A stretch of DNA of 14,329 bases, from assembly GCA_934454435.1 (NCBI GenBank), contig CAKSGA010000059.1, forward strand, positions 1-14,329. Reading direction: 5' to 3'. This document shows, one piece after another, positions 1-6,481 of the stretch. Both the position numbers and the translations under genes were made by a program. The notes below the pieces were generated by a model, which had not been told where the DNA came from, searched no databases, and saw nothing but the letters and a program-made list of their open reading frames with translations. The first letter of the stretch is position 1. The number at the start of each line of letters is the position of its first letter. Source of the stretch: an uncultured Oscillospiraceae bacterium (lineage in GTDB: Bacteria; Bacillota; Clostridia; Oscillospirales; Ruminococcaceae).

Positions 1-1050
1 CATGGGAAGTATCAGTATAGGCGCCACTGAAGAGGTTGCGACCAGCTTTACAGTGTCAGAGTCGCACGCCTTGAAAGCGTCCAGCATATACTTGGCGTTG
101 AAGCCTATCACCAGCGGCTGACCGTTGTATTTTACGGAGATCTTGTCGTTCACCTTACCGATGGCGGTGGTGCAGCTCATGGAAATGATATTGTCCCTGA
201 TCTCGCAGCGGATAGGATTCTTGTTCTTCTCATTTATTATGAGCATGGTACGCTCCAGCATGTCTGTCATTTCACGGCAGTTTACCTCTGCAAAGGTATC
301 GGAAGCGCTCTTCAGATAGTTCTTGTAGGGAATGAACTCGCCGTCCAACAGGCGGGAGATCATGATATATCCGTCAACGGTAAAGCTGATCTGGTTCTTG
401 TCAACGCTGACGATGACATTCTTGTCGTTGTCATCGGAGAGGATATGTGTGAGCTCTTCAAGGGTCTTTGCAGGCACGATGAAGCTCATGTTGTTGTATG
501 TAAGCGGTTCCTGACGGAGAGCTATGCGCACGCCGTCAACAGCGACAATGCTGAGTATATTGTCCTCCAGCTCAAATTTGCAGCCCATGAGAGCGGGCTT
601 GCTGTCCACCGTGGCAACGGCGAACTTTGTCTGGGTGATCATGCTTTTCAGCAGCTTCTGCGGCATTGTGAAGCTGGTTTCAGGGTTCACCTGGGGAACG
701 TTGGGATAATCGTCAGCGCTCATGCACATAACGGAGAAATTGGTATCCCTGCCGGAGATCTCAGCGATATTGTTTCCGCTGCACTCAAAGGTGATGTCGC
801 CGGATGGCATCTTTCTGATGATATCTCCCGCCATTCTGGCATTGATGACGATATTGCCGCTTTCCATGCCGTTTACTTCAATAGAAGTCTTGATACCTAT
901 ATCAAGGTCGTAACCGGTAACGGTGAGGGTGTTCCCTTCCAGTTCCATAAGAATTCCTTCAAGGGCGGGAATGCTGGATTTACCGGCAGCAGCCTTTGAC
1001 GTAGTCTGAACGGCGGAAAGAATGATCTCCTTGCCACAGCTGAACTTCAT
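1..1050 (-). CDS. dnaN: DNA polymerase III beta subunit (sliding clamp), 3' end cut by window edge
   Basis: This is the ring-shaped clamp that tethers the replicative polymerase to DNA. The reverse-strand reading gives 350 codons starting MKFSCGKEIILSAV and running through clamp-like sequence (for example IPALEGILMELEGNTLTVTGYDL near the N-terminus and VAPILILPM at the edge). A full clamp has about 365-370 residues, so only the last strand of domain 3 is missing. The start is ATG at 1050-1048, preceded on the minus strand by GGAAG about 7 nt upstream. It lies 247 bp downstream of dnaA in the same direction, the classic dnaA-dnaN order, and no clear terminator separates the two genes, so at least partial co-transcription is likely. 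Nothing looks broken. The family call is very secure. Confidence 0.97.
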   Translation of the reverse strand, partial: MKFSCGKEIILSAVQTTSKAAAGKSSIPALEGILMELEGNTLTVTGYDLDIGIKTSIEVNGMESGNIVINARMAGDIIRKMPSGDITFECSGNNIAEISGRDTNFSVMCMSADDYPNVPQVNPETSFTMPQKLLKSMITQTKFAVATVDSKPALMGCKFELEDNILSIVAVDGVRIALRQEPLTYNNMSFIVPAKTLEELTHILSDDNDKNVIVSVDKNQISFTVDGYIMISRLLDGEFIPYKNYLKSASDTFAEVNCREMTDMLERTMLIINEKNKNPIRCEIRDNIISMSCTTAIGKVNDKISVKYNGQPLVIGFNAKYMLDAFKACDSDTVKLVATSSVAPILILPM

Positions 1051-1070
1051 ATTATCTTCCTTTCACACAC

Positions 1071-1092
1071 TCCGCCGCAGGCGGAATTTTTT
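1071..1092. other. GC hairpin with T-run beside the unwinding region
   Basis: TCCGCC (1071-1076), loop GCA, GGCGGA (1080-1085), then ATTTTTT on the plus strand. It lies in the 5' leader of dnaN. The plus-strand form resembles a terminator, but no plus-strand gene ends here. It may limit antisense transcription into the origin or be a structural border. The hairpin is seen; the role is not known. Confidence 0.45.
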
Positions 1093-1145
1093 CAAAGATA
1101 TCTATTTTTTAATAATAATAATAAGGGCGGTTCAAAAGTTGAAAA
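1086..1145 (+). other. candidate DNA unwinding element: AT-rich tract, TAA triplets, GC hexamer, DnaA-box-like site
   Basis: In order on the plus strand: AT-rich 1086-1109, five TAA triplets at 1110-1124, GGGCGG at 1125-1130, then AGTTGAAAA at 1137-1145. In B. subtilis the basal unwinding system between dnaA and dnaN consists of DnaA boxes, a GC cluster and DnaA-trios (3'-[G/A]AT-5', that is TAG or TAA read 5' to 3') next to the AT-rich melting site. The order and position here match: going from the dnaA stop towards dnaN one meets boxes, GC cluster, triplets and AT-rich DNA. The assignment is by analogy; the boxes are non-canonical. Confidence 0.65.
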
Positions 1146-1279
1146 GTCCGCAAAACCTCTGGCAGAGTGATTTCACAGGCAGTTGATTTTTACGGCGCCG
1201 CTGTTGAAAATATGTGGATCCCAGAGTTGATAGTTTTATTTCAACGGTCGGTGGAATAAAACTCAAAACATGTTGAAAA
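1137..1279 (+). repeat. DnaA-box-like cluster between dnaA and dnaN
   Basis: Exact TGTTGAAAA occurs at 1202-1210 and 1271-1279. Related sites are AGTTGAAAA at 1137-1145 and, inverted, ATTTCAACG at 1238-1246. TGTGGATCC at 1213-1221 shares seven leading bases with the complement of the classic box (TGTGGATAA). The same 9-mer recurs upstream of dnaA, which supports one binding protein for all sites. DnaA is the obvious candidate but this is inferred. Confidence 0.6.
1232..1263. repeat. 12-bp AT-rich inverted repeat in the dnaA-dnaN spacer
   Basis: AGTTTTATTTCA at 1232-1243 pairs with TGGAATAAAACT at 1252-1263 (one G-U pair) around an 8-nt loop. It lies 35 bp past the dnaA stop among the box-like sites. 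No T-run follows on the minus strand, so it is not a standard dnaA terminator. Confidence 0.6.
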
Positions 1280-1297
1280 TCAGCATAAAAACTGTCG

Positions 1298-2662
1298 TTA
1301 CTGGTTAGCCTTGATGTTCTTTATGAGGTCCTCCACAACGGAACGGAAGCTGCTGTCCTTAGCCATAGTTTCCTTGACGGTCTTTATCGCATAGACGATG
1401 GTGGAATGATCTCTGCCGCTGAATTCCTGACCGATGGTTTCGTAGGGCAGGCCAGTGATCTCCTGAATAACGTAGATAGCGACCTTGCGGGCGGATGATA
1501 TGGGGGAATTGCGCTTCTGGGAGCGGATCTCATCAGGGCTGACGTTGTAGATCTTTGCCGCCTCGCTGATGATCTTGTCAACAGTTATCGGGATCGGCTG
1601 GTGATCGGAAACGATGTCCTTTATGACATTCTGCGCCACAACTATAGTTGGCTTGATCTGGGATACCATATATAAGGCGTTCATCTTGGTAACAACGCCC
1701 TCTATCTGACGAATGTTGGATTTCAGCTTGGTTGCTATGAAATCTACTACGTCGTCGGGAATCTTGAAGTTGAGTATTTCCGCCTTGCGTTGTATGATAG
1801 CGAGTCTTGTTTCATATTCCGGTGCCCGGACGTCCGCCGCAAGACCTGAAGAAAATCGTGTTTTCAGTCGGTCGGAGATTGACTTTATCTCCTTGGCGGG
1901 GCGGTCTGACGTGAGAACTATCGCCTTGTTGAGCTTATACAGTTCGTTGAAAATGTGGAAGAACTTTTCCTCGGTCTGCTCCTTGCCGGCGATGAACTGG
2001 ATATCGTCTATCAGCAGGGCATCGGCGTTGCGGTACTTTTCGTCAAAAAGCTCGGTATTGTTCGCAGTGATGGAATGCAGGAACTCGTTGGTAAAGGTTT
2101 CTGCGGAAATATAGATGATGTTTATGCCGGGATAGTTCTTTTCCATCTCGTTCTGGATAGCTGAGAGAAGATGGGTCTTTCCAAGGCCGGAGTCGCCGTA
2201 GATGAACAGCGGGTTGTATTTTTCGTGCTGTTTCTGGGAAACTGCCTTGGCGGCGGCAAAGGCAAGGTTGTTTGAGGGTCCGACGATGAAGTTGTCAAAG
2301 GTGTATGTAACCTTGTTGTCGTTCACAAGGTTGTCGATCTGATTATTGAGCTCCTCGTTGTTCTTGACTGAGGTCAGCCGGGACTCGTTTGTGGGGGCAC
2401 CGCTCTGGACGATGAACTGTACCGTGATGGGGTATCCGATGACATTTTCAAACTGCTCCTCCAGGCGGGCACGATAAATTTCGTTGAGGGTATTCAGCTT
2501 GAAATCAATGTCAGTTGCAAGTATAACGACATTTCCGTTCATCTCCACGGGATTAAGGGTATCAAGCCAGATCTCCCGGGCGGAGGCGGAAGTGTTATAT
2601 TCCCGCACGTAGTTTTCCACTACGAGGTTATAAATGTCTGAGAGTGAGGAGATTGATTTCAT
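1298..2662 (-). CDS. dnaA: chromosomal replication initiator DnaA
   Basis: DnaA is the ATP-dependent initiator that binds origin boxes and melts DNA. At 454 aa it has the usual length. Visible parts: N-terminal domain I (about 1-85), a short linker, and an AAA+ domain with Walker A GDSGLGKT (156-163), Walker B LLIDD (216-220) and the arginine-finger segment near R265-R269. The C-terminal DNA-binding domain carries the signature helix around GRDHSTIVYA (416-425). Relative to E. coli, the residue aligned with Q408 is K393 and that aligned with T435 is S420; R399, R407, H434 and T436 appear kept (R384, R392, H419, T421). The start ATG at 2662 has only a weak ribosome site (GGAATGGTG). An AT-rich leader lies upstream, and box-like sites flank the gene on both sides, so self-regulation is likely. 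Family certain. Confidence 0.98.
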   Translation of the reverse strand: MKSISSLSDIYNLVVENYVREYNTSASAREIWLDTLNPVEMNGNVVILATDIDFKLNTLNEIYRARLEEQFENVIGYPITVQFIVQSGAPTNESRLTSVKNNEELNNQIDNLVNDNKVTYTFDNFIVGPSNNLAFAAAKAVSQKQHEKYNPLFIYGDSGLGKTHLLSAIQNEMEKNYPGINIIYISAETFTNEFLHSITANNTELFDEKYRNADALLIDDIQFIAGKEQTEEKFFHIFNELYKLNKAIVLTSDRPAKEIKSISDRLKTRFSSGLAADVRAPEYETRLAIIQRKAEILNFKIPDDVVDFIATKLKSNIRQIEGVVTKMNALYMVSQIKPTIVVAQNVIKDIVSDHQPIPITVDKIISEAAKIYNVSPDEIRSQKRNSPISSARKVAIYVIQEITGLPYETIGQEFSGRDHSTIVYAIKTVKETMAKDSSFRSVVEDLIKNIKANQ

Positions 2663-2914
2663 AGCGTGTCACCATTCCATTTTTTATTGCAGAAAATGAT
2701 CTGCTTCTTATCTTTCTTTACAATTTATTCCTGACAGGGTATATATAATAATAGTATATTATAATATAGTGAAAACTTGAAGGATCGTTCCCTGTTAATC
2801 AGTTAGTCAAACTAAATGATTTGTGTCAATAAAAGTCCATATTTAATAATAACATAAAAGTTGAATTTTTTCAAGCACAAAAGCACTCAAATTTTCAACA
2901 ATAATCTGTGAATA
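2663..2914. other. AT-rich dnaA upstream region
   Basis: About 250 bp without a gene. It holds a very AT-rich stretch (2740-2770), a short palindrome TTAGT-CAA-ACTAA (2803-2815), an AGTTGAATT site (2859-2867) and an exact TTTTCAACA box (2892-2900). Several TATAAT-like hexamers occur on the minus strand near 2755-2765, but no convincing -35 could be fixed for dnaA. Confidence 0.5.
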
Positions 2915-3175
2915 TTAAACAAACATATATAGAAGTGCAAAGATAAGAGCAGAGCAGAAGGCTCCGGCGGCGGCGGACGCTGAAATTTTCAGCCGGTTTG
3001 TCCGTCGCTGTCTTAGAATGAAGGCTGGGGTTGCGGAGGCTATCAGCGTCGCCTGGCGTTCGATCTCGGCGTTATCAGGCGGTTCGCAGCAACTGTTCAG
3101 TATCACGATAACTTTCTCAAAGCAACTGTTGCGAGGCGTTATTTCAATTATGCTCTTTGTTACTCCTTTGATCAT
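2915..3175 (-). CDS. small tail-anchored membrane protein of unknown function
   Basis: An 86-aa protein on the dnaA strand. The N-terminus MIKGVTKSIIEI followed by a short loop and FEKVIVILN resembles a small uncharacterised protein common in Clostridia (MIKGxxKxIIEI type), recalled from memory and not checked. R55-K63 is basic (RQRRTNRLK) and precedes a single hydrophobic segment at about 65-85 that ends at the C-terminus, so the N-terminal part should face the cytoplasm. The start ATG at 3175 has AGGAAA about 8 nt upstream. The gene sits inside the origin, between two groups of box-like sites, about 250 bp before dnaA and in the same direction. It may share regulation with dnaA, but that is a guess. 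No enzyme motif is visible. Confidence 0.72.
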   Translation of the reverse strand: MIKGVTKSIIEITPRNSCFEKVIVILNSCCEPPDNAEIERQATLIASATPAFILRQRRTNRLKISASAAAGAFCSALIFALLYMFV

Positions 3176-3765
3176 AAATTTCCTGCTTTCTTCGGTAATA
3201 TTTATTCAACATTAGATTGGACCACTGTTATTAATTTATACATGATTTTACTGATTTTTTAACGAAAAGCTGTGAAATGATAAAAAACTTATGGTATAAC
3301 GGTGAAAACTCTCCTATAATTGTTGAAAAGACTGTTGAATTGGTTAAAAGATCGCATAAAACCGTCAGTCAGGCTGTGCCAGTTTCAACAAAGCAAATGA
3401 CAGCTATGAATTTTTAGGTTAAATGTCAGTTGGTAAGTACAATTTATACTCTGTGTTAATCCCCGCAGATCGTGATTATTACGTACAAAAAGACGATTTC
3501 TGTCAAAGCAGTGTTGAAAATTATTGCACATATGCTTGTCAACAGGATTTTCAGCCGTGTTTTCAACGTTAAAACAAGTTGTTTCCCCACTAACTGTTGA
3601 AAAATGTGTTGAAATGGTTAAAAAATGTGATTGCTGCGTCAGGTGTTGAAAAAGCAGAATCAGTTGGAACAAGGGTTGAAAAGTCGTTGATAGGGTGTGG
3701 GAAAAGTTTTTCTCAACTTTTCAGTGTTGAATGTTGAAATATCTGATCATTTTAATATAAAAAAA
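3176..3765. other. origin region (oriC) with dense TGTTGAAAA-type box array, no gene
   Basis: Exact TGTTGAAAA at 3321-3329, 3512-3520, 3595-3603 and 3644-3652. Single-mismatch sites: TATTCAACA 3203-3211, GTTTCAACA 3382-3390, TTGTCAACA 3536-3544, TTTTCAACG 3560-3568, TGTTGAAAT 3607-3615, GGTTGAAAA 3674-3682 and TGTTGAAAT 3732-3740. Weaker sites are at 3333-3341 and 3725-3733. The 9-mer differs from the classic box complement TGTGGATAA at two positions. Sites occur in both directions and are densest at 3512-3740. The position beside dnaA and the density make this the likely main DnaA-loading region. Open frames across it are repeat artefacts. Confidence 0.75.
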
Positions 3766-3783
3766 AGACGGCCACTTGCCGTC
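3751..3783 (-). terminator. rho-independent terminator of the lipoprotein-HD operon
   Basis: On the minus strand GACGGC, loop AAGTG, GCCGTC, then eight T residues. It ends transcripts arriving from the HD gene before they enter the origin. The same hairpin without a T-run recurs at 4009-4026. Confidence 0.8.
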
Positions 3784-4026
3784 ACAGGCTGTCGATAAAG
3801 GCACATCTGCGTCTGTCACCGCATTATTTGCTTCGCAAAAAACGCTGCACGACGGCAGGCACAAACACGATGTTTGTGCAGTTGCCCCCAGAGCCCGACA
3901 CGATGTCGGGCAATAAAGGGCAACATGCACAAAGCCTAGCCGTCATGCGGGTTCCTAGCATCTGCACCTTTCTCGGCAGCCTGGGATAGATACTTTTTCG
4001 ACAAGCAGAGACGGCCACTTGCCGTC
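3766..4026. repeat. 260-bp nested-palindrome element, MITE-like or structured RNA
   Basis: Both ends carry the identical 18-mer AGACGGCCACTTGCCGTC (3766-3783 and 4009-4026). Inside lie imperfect inverted arms (3787-3811 against 3958-3981, about 18 of 24 positions matching). Further in is a stem GACGGC/GCCGTC (3851-3856 with 3939-3944), extended by GGC/GCC. Within that are GCACAAACA-CGA-TGTTTGTGC (3859-3879), GTTGCCC/GGGCAAC (3881-3887 with 3918-3924) and GCCCGACA-CGA-TGTCGGGC (3893-3911). TTTGC/GCAAA at 3827-3839 is another small hairpin. No believable protein is encoded. It occupies the 3' untranslated region of the HD gene up to its terminator. It could be a non-autonomous mobile repeat or a functional RNA; the sequence alone does not decide. 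Confidence 0.7.
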
Positions 4027-4082
4027 CTGTTTCGCCATCAGATCAAAAAAGGCTATGATAAAATCACAGCCTCAAATCAATA

Positions 4083-4676
4083 TCAGTTCCCGTCCTGTTC
4101 ACTCTCGAGGAAGTATGAAGCCTCCATATCAGCCACCGAGAGCGCAAATGCCAGCGGGTACATTGCCATCGCCTGTCCGACTATCCCGTTATCCTCTGGA
4201 CCGGAAAAGCCCATGTGCCAGCGTATCGCCATGGCTTCCTCCCGGGTGAGCCGCATGAACCCGCTCACCATATACACCGATTTCTCGCCATGTCCATAGG
4301 GCAGTGTATCGTGGATCTCGTAGCGTGGCTGCTTTTCCCACTGACCGGTCTGCTCGTTCTTGACGTTGCGCCAGCCCACCTTGTAGAAGTTCACCTTGCA
4401 GACGTCGTGAAGAAGTGCGGCTATCGCAGCAGTTTCATTGCTGACGTTCAGATGATATTCGTCCCTGACCCGCTCCCGCTCCAGATAGGCGCAAAGGCAG
4501 TGGTAAACGTTCAGGGAGTGCCGCAGAAGTCCCCCCTCAAAGGCGTTGTGATAGCGTGTGCTTGCCGGGGCGGTGAAAAAGTCGCTCTTGTTCTCAAGAA
4601 AGTCCAGCAGCTTGTCAGAGCCCTCACGGGTGATATTCCCGGTGTATATCTTTATGAATTCTTCCTTGTCAGTCAT
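4083..4676 (-). CDS. HD-domain phosphohydrolase, substrate unknown
   Basis: A 197-aa soluble protein with the metal-binding pattern of the HD superfamily: H53 (LRHSLNVY), H90-D91 (ALLHDVCK), H129 (YGHGEKS), H154 (RWHMG) and D183 (VADMEASYF). Such domains hydrolyse phosphate esters, often of nucleotides or RNA ends. The motif spacing recalls the HD part of YhaM-like exonucleases, but no OB-fold nucleic-acid domain is attached, so the substrate cannot be named. The start ATG at 4676 has GGAGG close upstream. It begins 13 bp after the lipoprotein stop, so the two genes are one operon. The 3' untranslated region holds the nested-palindrome element and terminator. The superfamily call is firm; the function is open. 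Confidence 0.88.
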   Translation of the reverse strand: MTDKEEFIKIYTGNITREGSDKLLDFLENKSDFFTAPASTRYHNAFEGGLLRHSLNVYHCLCAYLERERVRDEYHLNVSNETAAIAALLHDVCKVNFYKVGWRNVKNEQTGQWEKQPRYEIHDTLPYGHGEKSVYMVSGFMRLTREEAMAIRWHMGFSGPEDNGIVGQAMAMYPLAFALSVADMEASYFLESEQDGN

Positions 4677-4689
4677 GGTGCCTCCAGTG

Positions 4690-5505
4690 TCAGTTATATC
4701 CGGTGTAGCGGACCCTCTTCCTTGTGATGGAGAGCGTCTGCGGGTCGAAGGTGTATTCGTACTGCTTGACGGTGTAGGTGCCGTACTCCTTTGCCACGAT
4801 GTGCTGTATCATGAGTCCTGCGGACTGCGGCTCCAGGTGAGTTCCGTAGGGAGCAGTTTCAACTCCGTTTTCATATACCGGGATCTCCGTCAGCTTACGG
4901 TCTGAAACGGCAAAGTACCTTGCATACTGCGGGACCTCCACCTCGTTCAGTATGGTGAAGTCGAGCTGTATGAGGTCAGGGTACTCGTCAGCGCTGAAAT
5001 CCCTCATGTTGGAAATGATCTCGCAGCCGTATGTAAGGTCTTTCAGGACGTTCTCAAAGATAAGGAACCCATCGTCCCGGGGGACGTTGATCTTCAGCGT
5101 ATCGATGATCTCCCCCTGCTGCAGCAGGTCCAGACGGAAGTCCCCGTAAAGACTGCCGTCTATCACCGTGGTTTCAAGCTCGGTCGCCTCGGTGGTTTCC
5201 GGGAGCTTTATGCAGGAGATGTCCACAGTGAAATACTCCCCGCCGGAGTACACATTCTTTATGGAGTAGGAAAGGCGGCTGCCCTCTATCCTCGGGGTCT
5301 GGACGGCGGCAGGTATCACCTCGTCCGGCCGCAGCGGCTCCGGTTCTGAGGTGGTAGCGGTCGGTGCAGTAGTGGTAATTTCGGTGAAAACAGACGCATC
5401 GGGTCCGGAAGTCCGCACAGATTCCTGGGGTTCTGTTTCAAGGTTGCAGCCGGTCAGCATGAGCAAAAGCGCTGCGGCGGTCATACCTTTTCTGAAATTC
5501 TTCAT
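4690..5505 (-). CDS. lipoprotein of unknown function
   Basis: A 271-aa exported protein. MKNFRKG gives a basic start, then a hydrophobic stretch ends in the lipobox LTGC with C20 as the lipidated residue. A low-complexity Thr/Ser/Pro/Glu linker (about 21-60) follows, as is common between anchor and outer domain. The rest is beta-rich without a recognised domain. The ATG at 5505 is chosen over one six codons upstream because GGAGGTGA sits just before it and the signal peptide then begins properly. A promoter lies at 5538-5566. The gene precedes the HD hydrolase gene by 13 bp. The pairing of a surface lipoprotein and a cytoplasmic hydrolase suggests co-regulation rather than a shared reaction. 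Confidence 0.85.
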   Translation of the reverse strand: MKNFRKGMTAAALLLMLTGCNLETEPQESVRTSGPDASVFTEITTTAPTATTSEPEPLRPDEVIPAAVQTPRIEGSRLSYSIKNVYSGGEYFTVDISCIKLPETTEATELETTVIDGSLYGDFRLDLLQQGEIIDTLKINVPRDDGFLIFENVLKDLTYGCEIISNMRDFSADEYPDLIQLDFTILNEVEVPQYARYFAVSDRKLTEIPVYENGVETAPYGTHLEPQSAGLMIQHIVAKEYGTYTVKQYEYTFDPQTLSITRKRVRYTGYN

Positions 5506-5537
5506 ACTGTCACCTCCGGTCATATTTCTATAATACT

Positions 5538-5566
5538 ATTATATAAAAATATACCGGAAAAATCAA
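5538..5566 (-). promoter_or_regulatory. housekeeping-type promoter for the lipoprotein-HD operon
   Basis: Minus strand: -35 TTGATT (5566-5561), 17-bp spacer, -10 TATAAT (5543-5538), about 32 bp before the lipoprotein start. Confidence 0.75.
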
Positions 5567-5589
5567 GGTGTTTTTTGGACCAATTTTTC

Positions 5590-6306
5590 TCATCGTACGG
5601 CAGAATTTACAGCGTCCGAAATAGAGTACGCCCACATCCGGAGCTGGACGTCCTCGTCAGATGGCGCTGCGAGGAGCCCCCGGTGGGACATGTTCCGGGT
5701 CAGCGCCTCCACGCTCACCGCTGTGGGAACTCCCACGGCGATTACAGGGACGCCAACGGACCTGCGGGATAGCTCCCGCCGGGGCGCAGCCGAACCGGAG
5801 CCGGGAACTATTCCGGCGGTGGAAAGCTGCACCGACCTGCACAGCCTGCCCGGAAAGTCACAGCTGAGGGAGTCCACTGCAATGACGCAGCATGCGTCTA
5901 TCTCCCGGGCGGCGGCACGGACCAGGGCTACGGTTTCGATACCGGTGCGGGCGGCAACGTCAGTTTCGATGGCGGCGAGGGAATAGTGCGTTCCCTTTCG
6001 TGGGACCAGCCTGCGGATAGTCAGTGCTCCCAGGCTGTCCCGGGTGATGTCAGGGTTGCCGAGACCTGCGGCGAGCACGGTACCCTCCGCAGGCAGAAGC
6101 TGCAAAAGGGCCCGGCGAAGGAGTGCAGTGAGCTCGCTGCGGGAGGGGTCGCCCTCCAGGGTGATGTATCTTCCGGGTAGGAACTGTGTGCGCATTTCCG
6201 GGGTGATGCGGATATCGGTAATGCTGACGCCGCCTATCGTCCGGGTGACTTCCTTTCCGGCGGGGATAGAGGCGCTTTCGCAGGCAAGGTCGGTGTGAAG
6301 TTTCAT
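5590..6306 (-). CDS. gpr: spore germination protease GPR, short form
   Basis: GPR is the atypical aspartic protease that degrades small acid-soluble spore proteins at germination. Family marks: HTDLACE at the N-terminus, GLGNPDITRDSLGA with D90, VIAVDSL with D145, then GIVPGSG and GVPVIAVGVPT. D90 and D145 match the catalytic pair D127/D193 of the B. megaterium enzyme by context. The ATG at 6306 is chosen because AAGGAG lies just upstream; the reading frame runs 19 codons further but without a ribosome site. From this start the protein has 238 aa, clearly shorter than typical GPR (about 310-370), and begins directly at the TDLA motif, so the usual N-terminal propeptide is missing. No sporulation-sigma promoter was identified. 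The gene is divergent from darA. Confidence 0.88.
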   Translation of the reverse strand: MKLHTDLACESASIPAGKEVTRTIGGVSITDIRITPEMRTQFLPGRYITLEGDPSRSELTALLRRALLQLLPAEGTVLAAGLGNPDITRDSLGALTIRRLVPRKGTHYSLAAIETDVAARTGIETVALVRAAAREIDACCVIAVDSLSCDFPGRLCRSVQLSTAGIVPGSGSAAPRRELSRRSVGVPVIAVGVPTAVSVEALTRNMSHRGLLAAPSDEDVQLRMWAYSISDAVNSAVR

Positions 6307-6388
6307 GGCGCTCCTTTCGCTGATGACTGTGGAATTACGACAATATCCTGCCCTGCGGAGCAAATATTATCCCGTGTGTAAAAAAACG

Positions 6389-6417
6389 TTGCATTTTTCG
6401 GCGAAATGCTGTATAAT
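6389..6417 (+). promoter_or_regulatory. promoter of the darA-holB-ricT operon with an inverted repeat in the spacer
   Basis: -35 TTGCAT (6389-6394), 17-bp spacer, -10 TATAAT (6412-6417), 64 bp before the darA start. GCATTT (6391-6396) and AAATGC (6404-6409) form an inverted repeat between the two boxes, a position where a repressor would block RNA polymerase. Confidence 0.75.
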
Positions 6418-6481
6418 AGAAAATGAAAACCTCTGCCTGCGGGCATTTGCTCCAACGGCGGAATTATCAGGAGGTAACATA

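Noticed and set aside
445..999. 184-codon open frame on the plus strand
   Set aside because: It is the antisense shadow of dnaN, which has clear clamp sequence and a proper start.
3385..3672. 95-codon open frame on the minus strand in the origin
   Set aside because: It runs across the TGTTGAAAA repeats, has low-complexity composition and no clear ribosome site.
3721..4018. Small open frames within the palindromic element
   Set aside because: They follow the inverted repeats, have no ribosome site and give no protein-like pattern.
3766..4026. CRISPR array
   Set aside because: Only two copies of the 18-mer exist, and the DNA between them is itself palindromic rather than spacer-like.
4215..4727. 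170-codon open frame on the plus strand
   Set aside because: Antisense of the HD-domain gene, which has intact metal-binding motifs.
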